64,000 bases of DNA from Acinetobacter calcoaceticus ANC 3811. Its GTDB lineage: Bacteria; Pseudomonadota; Gammaproteobacteria; Pseudomonadales; Moraxellaceae. Shown piece by piece: positions 35,709 through 44,458 of this stretch (positions are counted from its first letter, which is position 1; the number at the start of each line of letters is the position of its first letter). The DNA is taken from assembly GCF_000399665.1 (NCBI RefSeq), contig NZ_KB976986.1, positions 1,428,493-1,492,492 of the forward strand. The letters are read 5' to 3'. The translations under genes and the position numbers were made by a program. The notes beneath the pieces were generated by a model. The model was given only the letters and a program-made list of their open reading frames with translations, had not been told where the DNA came from and searched no databases.

Positions 35709-36527
35709 TTAGCAAGCTAATTTATTAATCATCCGCCATCTGGCTGGGGTTAAACCAAAAGCTTTTAGAAAATGGCGTGTCATGTGGCTTTGATCAAAAA
35801 ATCCTGCAATCAATGAAGCTTGAGTTAAGGACTCTCCATACATCAAACAGGACTTCACAACTTCCAGCCTACGCATAGTCATATATCGATGTGGACTTGT
35901 ACCAAATAGCAATCGAAAATCACGTGAAAGACTCCAGCGGTCTCGTCCCACATTTTTTTCAATATCATCTAAAGAGATATTTTCATATAAAGAGGCATGT
36001 ATAAATTCTCTTGCACGCTCGGCGGCAACATAGTCATAACTATGAGAAGTTCGTGGATGGTCACCAGAAATTTCGTAAAGTGCATTGGCCAAATCATATA
36101 AAGCATCTTGGTTTTCTAAAGAGTCGATATGTTGATCTACTCCTTGCAATAACACATCGGTTGCCTTAAATAAGCGAGGGTCCTGACTCAAGCCATTTTC
36201 AAAAAATGGTAAAGGTTTGCCCTTCATAATTTCCTGTAGGGTTGCAGGTTCTACGTACACCATCCGATATCTAAAACCGTCTCGCGTACCTGATTCTCCA
36301 TCATGTTTTTCATCAGGATGTAAAACCATCGTCATTCCCGGCTGGCTATGTTTCATCTCTCCCCGATAATGAAAACTTTGAACACCAGTTAAAGTCCGCC
36401 CAATTGCAAAAGTATCATGGCGATGTGACTCGTAAGCATGATCGGTAAAAAATGCTTCAATTCGCTCTAGACTATTAGGGTCAGAATTTCTGACAATCCA
36501 ATCATTTGCATTGGGTAGTTCAATCAC
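35709..36527 (-). CDS. AraC-family transcriptional regulator
   Basis: A 272-residue AraC-type regulator. The N-terminal half is a cupin-like ligand domain (HRHDTFAIGRTLTGVQSFHYRGEMKHSQPGMTMVLHPDEKHDG, about 37-79). The C-terminal DNA-binding domain holds two HTHs (SLDDIEKNVGRDRWSLSRDFRLLFGTSPHRYMTMRRLE and TQASLIAGFFDQSHMTRHFLKAFGLTPARWR). It is convergent with the LysE gene. The effector is unknown, though an amino acid substrate of the exporter is plausible. Confidence 0.85.
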   Translation of the reverse strand: MIELPNANDWIVRNSDPNSLERIEAFFTDHAYESHRHDTFAIGRTLTGVQSFHYRGEMKHSQPGMTMVLHPDEKHDGESGTRDGFRYRMVYVEPATLQEIMKGKPLPFFENGLSQDPRLFKATDVLLQGVDQHIDSLENQDALYDLANALYEISGDHPRTSHSYDYVAAERAREFIHASLYENISLDDIEKNVGRDRWSLSRDFRLLFGTSPHRYMTMRRLEVVKSCLMYGESLTQASLIAGFFDQSHMTRHFLKAFGLTPARWRMINKLAC

Positions 36528-36588
36528 ATATTCACCAAAATTTTATATGTTCTAGATAAGTATTCTACCTATACCTTATACGCTATCG

Positions 36589-37491
36589 TTATTTTGAAAA
36601 ATAGCCTGTATATAACTCACTTAACCAAGCGACAAAAACGCGTACTCGTGGTGAGAGCTGCCGATGCTGCGGATATAAAGCAGAAACTGACATTTCCGGG
36701 ATTTCCCATTCAGATAAAACCTCAACCAGTTGCCCGTCTTTTAACTCATTCGCCACATGATAGCGCGGGACCTGAATTAAACCAGCCCCACGTAAAGCAG
36801 ATAATACATAGTTTTCAGCATCATTTACCGCGATCCAGCTTTTCAAAAAATAATCTTGTTTTTTGCCATTCACCATCAATTCAAATGGATAATTCCGCCC
36901 GCCTGATGTCGAGAAGAAATTGACACAATAATGTGATAACAAATCCTTTGGTTGCTGAGGCGTTCCATGTTTATTTAAATAGTCAGGACTTGCACAAACG
37001 ACTTGTGGCATATCGACCAAATGCCTAGCAATTAAAGTGGAATCATCCAAACGCCCCGCTCTCACCACACAGTCTATCCCTTCCCTAATCAGATCAACCA
37101 AGCGATCGCCTGTACTAATTACGAGTTCAATGTCGGGGTACAACTCGTGAAATTGATCAATATTAGGTAAAACAATTTTGGTCGCATGTGCACCTGATAA
37201 ATCGACACGTAGCAAACCACGAGGCTGTGCAATTACATTGCGTAAAGATGATTCTGCATCATCGAGTTCCGATAATATTTGTGTACAACGCTCATAAAAT
37301 GCTTGTCCATCTAGTGATGGTCTTACATGCCGAGTCGTCCGCTCTAGCAAACGGCACTGTAAATTATTCTCTAACTCTTTAATGGCATTACTTGCTGTAG
37401 CGCGTGGGATATTGAGTTGATCGGCTGCCTGACTAAAACTACCCAACTCTACGATGCGGGTAAAAAGTTGCAAGGTATCAAATTTATCCAT
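36589..37491 (-). CDS. LysR-family regulator of the adjacent SDR gene
   Basis: A 300-residue LysR regulator with HTH in residues about 1-60 (LQLFTRIVELGSFSQAADQLNIPRATASNAIKELE), of the branch that includes DmlR-like proteins. Start ATG 37491 (MDKFDTL) is favoured over a GTG six codons upstream because of the family N-terminus and a CGAG site. It is divergent from the SDR gene by 125 bases and probably regulates it. Confidence 0.85.
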   Translation of the reverse strand: MDKFDTLQLFTRIVELGSFSQAADQLNIPRATASNAIKELENNLQCRLLERTTRHVRPSLDGQAFYERCTQILSELDDAESSLRNVIAQPRGLLRVDLSGAHATKIVLPNIDQFHELYPDIELVISTGDRLVDLIREGIDCVVRAGRLDDSTLIARHLVDMPQVVCASPDYLNKHGTPQQPKDLLSHYCVNFFSTSGGRNYPFELMVNGKKQDYFLKSWIAVNDAENYVLSALRGAGLIQVPRYHVANELKDGQLVEVLSEWEIPEMSVSALYPQHRQLSPRVRVFVAWLSELYTGYFSK

Positions 37492-37616
37492 GGTGCTCGC
37501 TTTTAACACTATCTATTATTAATAAATATGGAATTATCATATCCAATTATAAAGATTTATCCCATATTTCTATATTATTAAAATAAGCCATACCTACTCA
37601 AACAGGCAATCTAAGA

Positions 37617-38354
37617 ATGAATATTTCAAAAAAGACAGTTCTGGTTACTGGCGCATCACGTGGTATTGGCCGTGCTATTGCAGAACGTTTAGCCCAAGAT
37701 GGTTTTTATGTGATTGTTAACTATGCGGGCAATAAGGTTCACGCCCAAGCCACTGTAGATCATATTATTGAACAAGGTGGTCAAGCCTCTGCTATTCAAG
37801 CGGACGTCTCAAATGAACATGAAGTGAGTCGTTTGTTTCAAGAAGCTAAAGCCATTAACGGTCAATTGGATGTCGTAGTTCATAGCGCAGGCATTATGCC
37901 TATGGCAAAAATTACACCTGAAGGTCTGCCAGATTTCGATAGAGTAATTCATACCAATTTACGTGGTGCTTTTTTAATATTGGCGCATGCAGCCGAAACA
38001 GTTCCAGATGGTGGCCGGATTATTGTCCTTTCAACCAGTGTAATTGCTAAATCTTTTCCAGCATATGGTCCCTATATTGCCTCGAAAGCGGGTGTAGAAG
38101 GCTTAGTACATGTATTAGCAAATGAGTTACGCGGCCGAAATATTACTGTAAATGCTGTTGCACCGGGCCCGACAGGAACTGACCTTTTTTATAATGGAAA
38201 AACTGATGAGCAAGTGGCAGCTATTGCAAAACTCGCTCCATTGGAAAGAATCGGAACACCTGAAGAAATTGCCAGTGTAGTTGCTATGTTAGCTGGCCCA
38301 GATGGACGTTGGGTAAATTCACAAGTCATTCGTGTAAATGGTGGATTTGCTTAA
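37617..38354 (+). CDS. Short-chain dehydrogenase/reductase
   Basis: A 245-residue classical SDR. TGASRGIG (11-18) is the NAD(P) binding motif, HSAGIM near 89-94 the NAG-like segment, Ser in LSTS (about 139-141) and Tyr153-x3-Lys157 (YIASK) the catalytic residues. It reduces a carbonyl or oxidises an alcohol with NAD(P)H; FabG-like length, but context gives no substrate. Divergent from a LysR gene. Confidence 0.88.
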   Translation: MNISKKTVLVTGASRGIGRAIAERLAQDGFYVIVNYAGNKVHAQATVDHIIEQGGQASAIQADVSNEHEVSRLFQEAKAINGQLDVVVHSAGIMPMAKITPEGLPDFDRVIHTNLRGAFLILAHAAETVPDGGRIIVLSTSVIAKSFPAYGPYIASKAGVEGLVHVLANELRGRNITVNAVAPGPTGTDLFYNGKTDEQVAAIAKLAPLERIGTPEEIASVVAMLAGPDGRWVNSQVIRVNGGFA

Positions 38355-38360
38355 TTTTTG

Positions 38361-38395
38361 AAAGCGTGTGGATTATTTTAATTCACACGCTTTTT
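38361..38395 (+). terminator. Terminator after the SDR gene
   Basis: AAAGCGTGTG (38361-38370) pairs with CACACGCTTT (38384-38393) followed by a T run. Six bases after the SDR stop. Confidence 0.85.
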
Positions 38396-38592
38396 ATTAA
38401 CTATTAAAATGATTATTCCATCAATTTTAACTAAAGAACTATATAAGCTTAATTAATACTTTTTTATAAAAATATCCCCCATTCTTATTTATCAAAATAA
38501 TATATATAAATAGATATTCCTTATTTTTGCTTATATTTAAAACCGCGTAAATTGAACAATAACAATCTGAATCGAAGATAAGGATATATTCA

Positions 38593-39102
38593 ATGAATGC
38601 TAAATTAAATACAGAAGCTCCTCAAAGCTTTATCTCAACTGGTTCAAATCCATCCTTGTCAAATGAAGATATTCTTTCTAAAGCACAGCAATACGCACAA
38701 GACCATGAACTTAATTTTAGTGGCAGTTTATCACCTACTGATGCATGGCAGCTCGTACAACAAGGAGAAACTGTTTTAGTTGATGTGCGTACCAATGAAG
38801 AACGTAAATTTGTGGGTTATGTTCCTGAAAGTGTTCATGTCGCTTGGGCAACAGGCACATCGTTTAACCGTAATCCACGCTTTTTAAAAGAACTCGAATC
38901 AAAAGTTGGCAAAGACAAAACTATTCTTTTGTTATGCCGTAGTGGCAACCGTTCGGCACAAGCTGCCGAGGCCGCATTTAATGCTGGTTTTGAGCACATT
39001 TATAACGTTCTTGAAGGCTTTGAAGGCGATTTAGATGATCAACAACAGCGTAATCAAAAAAACGGCTGGCGCATTCATCAACTTCCTTGGCAACAAGACT
39101 AA
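38593..39102 (+). CDS. Rhodanese-like sulfurtransferase of the encapsulin operon
   Basis: A 169-residue single-domain rhodanese. The core runs from residue about 47 (SPTDAWQLVQQGETVLVDVRTNEERKFVGYVPESVHV) to the active-site loop LLCRSGNRSAQAA, with nucleophilic Cys115. It moves sulfane sulfur via a Cys persulfide, and here probably accepts or delivers sulfur for the nanocompartment system (inference). It opens a four-gene rightward operon. The roughly 190 bases before it are AT-rich and hold the likely promoter. Confidence 0.88.
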   Translation: MNAKLNTEAPQSFISTGSNPSLSNEDILSKAQQYAQDHELNFSGSLSPTDAWQLVQQGETVLVDVRTNEERKFVGYVPESVHVAWATGTSFNRNPRFLKELESKVGKDKTILLLCRSGNRSAQAAEAAFNAGFEHIYNVLEGFEGDLDDQQQRNQKNGWRIHQLPWQQD

Positions 39103-39138
39103 TACTCTAATCAATTTTCAGTGAATCAAGGAAAGCTT

Positions 39139-40062
39139 GTGACTCAATGGAACATTAATGCTGTTGTACAAGGTTTACAACAAGCAAGGCATGACTGGCG
39201 TCAGCAGCAACACAGGACCAAAGAATTTGGGGGCCGTGAACTTCCATCTAAAGAAGCTTTAAAAGCTATTTTAGATGACCTGTGCGGAATTATATTTCCA
39301 ATGCGTTTAGGCCCTGCCGACTTACGCCAGGAAACTGAAGATTCTTATATTGCCTATACTTTAAATCGGGTACTCACAGCCTTACATGCTCAAGTACAAC
39401 TGGCTTTAAATTATGAAGCAAAACGTCATTTGAGTCATTCGAACACAGTCCAACAACCAGAGGAACTTGCTCAAAATATTGTGCAGGATTTTGCCAACAC
39501 ACTGCCGTCTATACGACGTCTTTTAGACGGCGATGTGCGCGCTGCTTATGAAGGCGATCCGGCGGCGCATAGTGTGGATGAAGTACTGCTCTGCTATCCG
39601 GGCATATTTGCGATTATTCATCATCGAATTGCGCATCAACTCTATGCCCAAGTGCCTTTATTGTCTCGCATTATTTCCGAGTTGGCGCATTCTGCAACAG
39701 GTATTGATATTCATCCGGGTGCAAAAATCGGTAAAGGTTTTTTCATCGATCATGGTACAGGCGTGGTGATTGGTGAAACTAGTGTCATTGGGGAACGTGT
39801 TCGTATTTATCAGGCCGTGACCCTTGGAGCGAAACGATTTGAAACCAATGATGACGGTGGTTTGAAAAAAGACTATACACGCCATCCAATTGTTGAAGAT
39901 GACGTGGTGATCTATGCGGGTGCCACCATTTTAGGTCGTATTACGATTGGTCGAGGGTCCATTATTGGAGGAAATGTCTGGCTTACACATAGTATTCCCG
40001 CAGGAAGCCAGATTTTACAGTCACCACTCGAGGCTTATCAAAAAAATCCAGAATTTAAATAA
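39139..40062 (+). CDS. epsC: Serine O-acetyltransferase (EpsC-type) of the encapsulin operon
   Basis: A 307-residue serine acetyltransferase that makes O-acetylserine from serine and acetyl-CoA, the precursor of cysteine. The C-terminal part has the left-handed beta-helix hexapeptide pattern (IDIHPGAKIGKGFFIDHGTGVVIGETSVIGERVRIYQAVTLGA) with the catalytic His of DHGTGVVIGE. The N-terminal 150 residues, including IIFPMRLGPADLRQETEDSYIAY, fit the longer EpsC branch. Start GTG 39139 follows AAGGA; a GTG at 39121 is possible. Next gene is the encapsulin shell, 257 bases later. It supplies cysteine-pathway flux to the cargo desulfurase. Confidence 0.88.
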   Translation: MTQWNINAVVQGLQQARHDWRQQQHRTKEFGGRELPSKEALKAILDDLCGIIFPMRLGPADLRQETEDSYIAYTLNRVLTALHAQVQLALNYEAKRHLSHSNTVQQPEELAQNIVQDFANTLPSIRRLLDGDVRAAYEGDPAAHSVDEVLLCYPGIFAIIHHRIAHQLYAQVPLLSRIISELAHSATGIDIHPGAKIGKGFFIDHGTGVVIGETSVIGERVRIYQAVTLGAKRFETNDDGGLKKDYTRHPIVEDDVVIYAGATILGRITIGRGSIIGGNVWLTHSIPAGSQILQSPLEAYQKNPEFK

Positions 40063-40319
40063 ATCGTATTCACAATTTTATATATAAGTGTTTTAACCCA
40101 TATATTAAAAACATGAATTTGGTATATATAAATCAGTTTATTACTCATTTATATTAAATTTTCATAAATATATGCTTATTAACAATAAGTGATCTGCATT
40201 CATTTATTTATACCTTATTCATATTTTGAAAATCGAATATTTAATTCTAATCTGTTAACACGATAATTTAAAAAATCAACATTTTATAACCAAGCCACTG
40301 TAATAAGGAAAAATGATTC

Positions 40320-41252
40320 ATGGCGAAAAATACAGACAAAGCCCAACTTGCTCTTGGGGACCATGCGGCCCGTCAACTGGCCAATGCAACCAAAACTGCT
40401 CCTCAACTTTCTACAATTACTCCCAGATGGCTGACTCACTTACTTCAATGGCTTCCTGTTGAAGCAGGTATCTACCGCTTAAACCGTGTAAATAATACTG
40501 ATGACATTCAGGTGGCTTGCACACAACGTGATGAAGCAACTTTACCTCAAACTTTTGTCGATTATGACCCAGAGCCACGCGAATACTTTTTAAATGGTGT
40601 ATCTACTGTTTTAGATGTACATACACGTGTTGCCGACCTTTACAGCAGCCCACACGACCAAATTAAAGAACAGCTTCGTTTAACCATTGAAACCATTAAA
40701 GAACGTCAAGAAAGTGAGCTTATCAATAACCCTGAATACGGTTTACTGGCAAGTGTGACAGATGACCAACGTATCTCGACCTTAAATGGTCCACCTACTC
40801 CAGATGATCTTGATGATTTGCTACGTAAAGTCTGGAAAGAACCGGGATTTTTCCTCGCACACCCTGATGCGATAGCAGCATTTGGACGTGAATGTACACG
40901 TCGTGGCGTACCACCTCCAACGGTTAGCTTATTTGGTTCTCAGTTCATTACATGGCGCGGTATTCCACTCATTCCATCAAATAAAATTCCTGTAGAAGAC
41001 GGCAAAACTAAAATCTTGCTGCTTCGTGTTGGTGAAAAGCGTCAAGGGATTGTTGGTTTATTCCAACCGGGTCTTGCAGGTGAACAGTCACCAGGGCTTT
41101 CAGTACGCTTTATGGGAATCAACCGTAACGCGATTGCGTCGTATCTAATCTCGTTATATTGCTCACTTGCAGTACTCACTGATGATGCGTTGGCAGTATT
41201 AGATGATGTGGAGGTGGACAAATATCATGACTACCCAGTTAACTACAAGTAA
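40320..41252 (+). CDS. Family 2A encapsulin shell protein (SrpI-type)
   Basis: A 310-residue HK97-fold shell protein. The length and segments match SrpI-type family 2A encapsulins: an N-arm (residues about 1-40, AQLALGDHAARQLANATKTAPQL), YDPEPREYFLNGVSTVLDVHTRVADLY (81-107), WKEPGFFLAHPDAIAAFGRECTRRG and GLFQPGLAGEQSPGLSVRFMGI near the C-terminus. The shell self-assembles into an icosahedral cage that encloses the next gene's desulfurase. In A. baumannii such a system was described to store elemental sulfur (established knowledge). The gene is followed by the cargo gene with a 26-base overlap. Confidence 0.93.
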   Translation: MAKNTDKAQLALGDHAARQLANATKTAPQLSTITPRWLTHLLQWLPVEAGIYRLNRVNNTDDIQVACTQRDEATLPQTFVDYDPEPREYFLNGVSTVLDVHTRVADLYSSPHDQIKEQLRLTIETIKERQESELINNPEYGLLASVTDDQRISTLNGPPTPDDLDDLLRKVWKEPGFFLAHPDAIAAFGRECTRRGVPPPTVSLFGSQFITWRGIPLIPSNKIPVEDGKTKILLLRVGEKRQGIVGLFQPGLAGEQSPGLSVRFMGINRNAIASYLISLYCSLAVLTDDALAVLDDVEVDKYHDYPVNYK

Positions 41253-43188
41253 TCTGCAAGGTAGTCCAACGGGGCCTGAAGTGACTGGTGTTAATCCACC
41301 AGCCAACTTCCCTGATGAGTCCACCATTGCTCGTCTTGCTAATGAGTTTTTTTCAGCATTACCAAGCTCAAGCAGTTCAGCTTCTCCATCGGGCCTTAAC
41401 TTGGACTTACCTGTCGGAGCGCCACCGCACCCACCACAACTGGGTGAACCATTTTCTGCACTCAGTGGTCGTGCGCCCAATATCGCCTTTCAGAAAAGTC
41501 TCAATCCGGAATTTCCTGAACATATTCCAAATTTGCCAGACTACCCTGAACGTCGAATTGTAGCGTCTGCGCCTGTGGTTGGTGGAGCTAATTTGCCACG
41601 TCCACCATTTGAACCACATTTGCCACAAGCTGCTCATAGTGAACCCAATGTGCCACGCATTGAACCAAGCTTACCAACGGGTGCAGGTGAATCACCTTAT
41701 TATTTTTTAAATGATTTTTCTACTCCCAATGCAGCAGAGCCCTCTGTTAAAGGTGTTGAAGATAATCATTCGGTTGCGCAGTCTTTTCAGTTACCACATG
41801 GTGACCAGCTGAAATCATTGCTGGCGGAAGATCGTTTTGCAACGAACACGCCAACCCAAAGTTCGCCAAGCTCTGCATTTTATTTTTTAGACTTGCCTCA
41901 AAGTGGACAAAGTTATAGTCACTATCAACCATCACAACCCACTTTTGTAGCAAGCAGTGCTCAACCACTCGATGTACATGCCATTCGTCGCGATTTCCCA
42001 ATTTTACAGGAACGCGTCAATGGTCGACCTCTAGTCTGGTTGGATAATGCTGCGACCACACAAAAACCGCAGCGCGTAATTGATCGGATTGCTTATTTTT
42101 ATCAGCATGAAAACTCAAACATTCACCGTGCTGCACATGAGTTAGCGGCTCGTGCAACCGACGCCTATGAACATGCAAGAAATGTAGTTGCCCGATTTAT
42201 TGGTGCACCCTCTTCTAAAGAAATTATCTTTGTTCGAGGAACAACCGAAGGCATTAACCTTATTGCAAAAACATGGGGTGAGCAAAATATTGGTGAAGGT
42301 GATGAAATTATCGTTTCTCACTTAGAACACCATGCCAATATTGTGCCTTGGTATCAACTCACTAAAAAAACTGGAGCAAAATTAAGAGTCATTCCTGTGG
42401 ATGACACAGGGCAAATTATTTTAGAAGAGTTGCCAAGACTGATTAATGAGCGCACTAAACTGCTGTCGATTACTCAAGTTTCGAATGCTTTAGGCACAGT
42501 CACACCTGTTGCTGAAGTCATTAAAATTGCGCATGCCAAAGGTGTTCGTGTTTTAGTTGACGGCGCCCAATCTGTTTCGCACATTCCTACCGATGTACAA
42601 GCTCTTGATGCAGACTTTTTTGTATTTTCTGGACATAAAGTGTTTGGGCCAACGGGTATTGGCGCGGTCTATGCAAAACCAGAACTGTTAGAGAGCATGC
42701 CTGTTTGGGAAGGTGGCGGCAACATGATTCAGGATGTTACCTTCGAACAAGTAGTTTACCAACCTGCACCAAACAAGTTTGAAGCTGGAACTGGAAACAT
42801 TGCCGATGCTGTTGGTTTAGGCGCTGCACTTGAATATGTCGAAAGTCTAGGTATTCATAACATTGCTCGCTATGAACATGATCTACTCGGATATGGTCAA
42901 AATGCACTGAGCAGTGTGTCTGGTTTGCGCTTGATTGGAACTGCACATCACAAAGCCAGTGTTATGTCCTTTACCTTACAAGGCTATTCAACTGAACAAG
43001 TCGGTAAAGCTTTAAATCAACATGGTATTGCGGTACGTTCTGGGCATCATTGTGCACAACCAATCTTACGTCGTTTTGGTGTAGAGCAGACCGTTCGTCC
43101 ATCTTTGGCTTTTTATAATACAACTGAAGAAATTGATTTATTGGTGTCGGTATTACATCAACTTACGCGGAATAGGCGTACGAATTAA
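41227..43188 (+). CDS. Encapsulated SufS-like cysteine desulfurase with cargo-loading domain
   Basis: A 653-residue PLP enzyme. Residues about 1-245 are Pro/Ser-rich, low-complexity and predicted disordered, with IARLANEFFSALP (34-46) and two aromatic YFL motifs, SPYYFLNDF (156-164) and SAFYFLDLP (216-224); this is the cargo-loading region expected of family 2A encapsulin cargo. From residue about 249 a SufS-like catalytic domain follows: PLP Lys471 (SGHKVFGP), His368-His369 in SHLEHHANIV and the sulfur-accepting Cys609 (RSGHHCAQP). It converts cysteine to alanine and sulfane sulfur. Start 41227 lies inside the shell gene behind GGAGG/GGTGG. Confidence 0.93.
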   Translation: MTTQLTTSNLQGSPTGPEVTGVNPPANFPDESTIARLANEFFSALPSSSSSASPSGLNLDLPVGAPPHPPQLGEPFSALSGRAPNIAFQKSLNPEFPEHIPNLPDYPERRIVASAPVVGGANLPRPPFEPHLPQAAHSEPNVPRIEPSLPTGAGESPYYFLNDFSTPNAAEPSVKGVEDNHSVAQSFQLPHGDQLKSLLAEDRFATNTPTQSSPSSAFYFLDLPQSGQSYSHYQPSQPTFVASSAQPLDVHAIRRDFPILQERVNGRPLVWLDNAATTQKPQRVIDRIAYFYQHENSNIHRAAHELAARATDAYEHARNVVARFIGAPSSKEIIFVRGTTEGINLIAKTWGEQNIGEGDEIIVSHLEHHANIVPWYQLTKKTGAKLRVIPVDDTGQIILEELPRLINERTKLLSITQVSNALGTVTPVAEVIKIAHAKGVRVLVDGAQSVSHIPTDVQALDADFFVFSGHKVFGPTGIGAVYAKPELLESMPVWEGGGNMIQDVTFEQVVYQPAPNKFEAGTGNIADAVGLGAALEYVESLGIHNIARYEHDLLGYGQNALSSVSGLRLIGTAHHKASVMSFTLQGYSTEQVGKALNQHGIAVRSGHHCAQPILRRFGVEQTVRPSLAFYNTTEEIDLLVSVLHQLTRNRRTN

Positions 43189-43202
43189 ATTTATTTTTTG
43201 AG

Positions 43203-43228
43203 AAAAGACTGCTTACGAGCGGTCTTTT
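43203..43228 (+). terminator. Terminator of the encapsulin operon
   Basis: AAAAGACTGC (43203-43212) and GCGGTCTTTT (43219-43228) pair with one G-U wobble, with TTACGA as loop and a further T run. 14 bases after the desulfurase stop. Confidence 0.85.
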
Positions 43229-43395
43229 TTATAATTAATTTGCCATCATTAAAATTCAATTTTTCAATGAGGAAACTATTAAAACTCAAATAGTCCTAGC
43301 ACTACATTTACTCGAGCAAAAGTCGTCTGCAACCTGCGTAGCATCAAAAAGATTCTGTTTCTGTGAAATATTAGTTAAATGAAATAAGTCGACAG

Positions 43396-43627
43396 GTTTT
43401 GCAGATGACAATGCTTTTGCTTACTTTGAGCGAAACCAAAGTAAGTCCAGCCGAAGGCGACTGAAGAAATTAAAACTTTAAGCGATAATACTCTGTCGTG
43501 CTATGCAATAGTTCGCAGATGACTTTAGGTTGAGCTAAAAATTATTAGTGGTTATCACGGCGGAGTCTTACCGTTTTCAAATCCAAAGAAAGTAGCTAAT
43601 TCCATTACTTTTTTTAAAAAAGTAACC
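43396..43627. repeat. REP-like repeat region, copy 2
   Basis: The gap 43189-43819 has no supported gene. After the terminator it holds GTTTTGCAGAT (43396-43406), an exact hairpin CTTACTTTG (43420-43428)/CAAAGTAAG (43437-43445), CACGGCGGAGTC from 43556, and an exact hairpin at 43605-43625 with arms TTACTTTTTT/AAAAAAGTAA. The blocks match copy 1 near 165-279. The remaining 190 bases upstream of the exporter stop show no structure I can name. Confidence 0.6.
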
Positions 43628-43819
43628 AAAAACTTTCTCATCCACAGAACCTGTTCTCTGTTTTCATTTTTCAAAAAATATTGCAAATACATTATCTTTA
43701 TAAATTATGGGCAGGCTGTGGATGAAATTTAGCACGAGCGAATACAGGTATGAACGTTGTGAACACTATAAGCAATCTAAAATCGTACTTCTGTAACCCC
43801 CATTAAATACTCACGGCAA

Positions 43820-44458
43820 TTAAACAAACAATCCCCAAATCAATCTTAACGCAATCCCAATTAACAACACTCCCATTACTCTCTCAAAATACACTCCAAA
43901 CTCTAGAAATCGTTTACGTACAATAGGCTGAGCAAACAGTACACTCACGACCATAAACCAGATGGCATTGACCATACACATCCAGACCCCATAAAAAACC
44001 TGAACTTTCATCGGTGTGGTCGTACTTACAATCGTCGTAAAAATTGCCAGGAAAAAGATAGTAGCTTTCGGGTTTAATGCATTGGTAAGAAAACCCATCG
44101 TAAAAGCTTTAAATAAACTCGGAGTGTCACCGTCTGCTGAGCCATTAATCTCAATATTGGTATTAGGCTGACTACGTAAACACTGCCATCCTAAATACAC
44201 TAAGTAGGCTGCCCCCGCTGTTCTGATGAGCGACATGAGCCATTCACTTTGTTGAATCAAAAAGCCAATCCCAACAAGTGTATAAAACACATGAACTGAA
44301 ATCCCGACACCAATACCAATCGCAGTCAGACATCCAATTAAGTAGCCATAACGTACGCTTTGTCTTACCGTAATCACAAAATCTGGTCCCGGTAAAATCA
44401 CCGCCATAAAGTGAATGAGCGCTAGCGTTAAAAATTCATGTCCATACAACTGCCACAT
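43820..44458 (-). CDS. RhtB/LysE-family exporter coupled to an AlaX-like gene
   Basis: A 212-residue membrane protein of the RhtB exporter family with six hydrophobic segments. VILPGPDFVITVRQSVRYG (20-38) carries the PGPD signature and FLTNALNPKATIFFLAIF the NPK signature. It probably exports a hydrophobic or small neutral amino acid. Its ATG directly follows the AlaX stop (TAAATG), so the two are translated as one unit; this is a telling context for the exporter's substrate class. Confidence 0.85.
   Translation of the reverse strand: MWQLYGHEFLTLALIHFMAVILPGPDFVITVRQSVRYGYLIGCLTAIGIGVGISVHVFYTLVGIGFLIQQSEWLMSLIRTAGAAYLVYLGWQCLRSQPNTNIEINGSADGDTPSLFKAFTMGFLTNALNPKATIFFLAIFTTIVSTTTPMKVQVFYGVWMCMVNAIWFMVVSVLFAQPIVRKRFLEFGVYFERVMGVLLIGIALRLIWGLFV

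Noticed and set aside
38593..43188. The encapsulin cluster as a phage remnant because of the HK97 fold
   Set aside because: No portal, terminase, tail or integrase genes are nearby, and the neighbours are sulfur-metabolism genes with a matched cargo.
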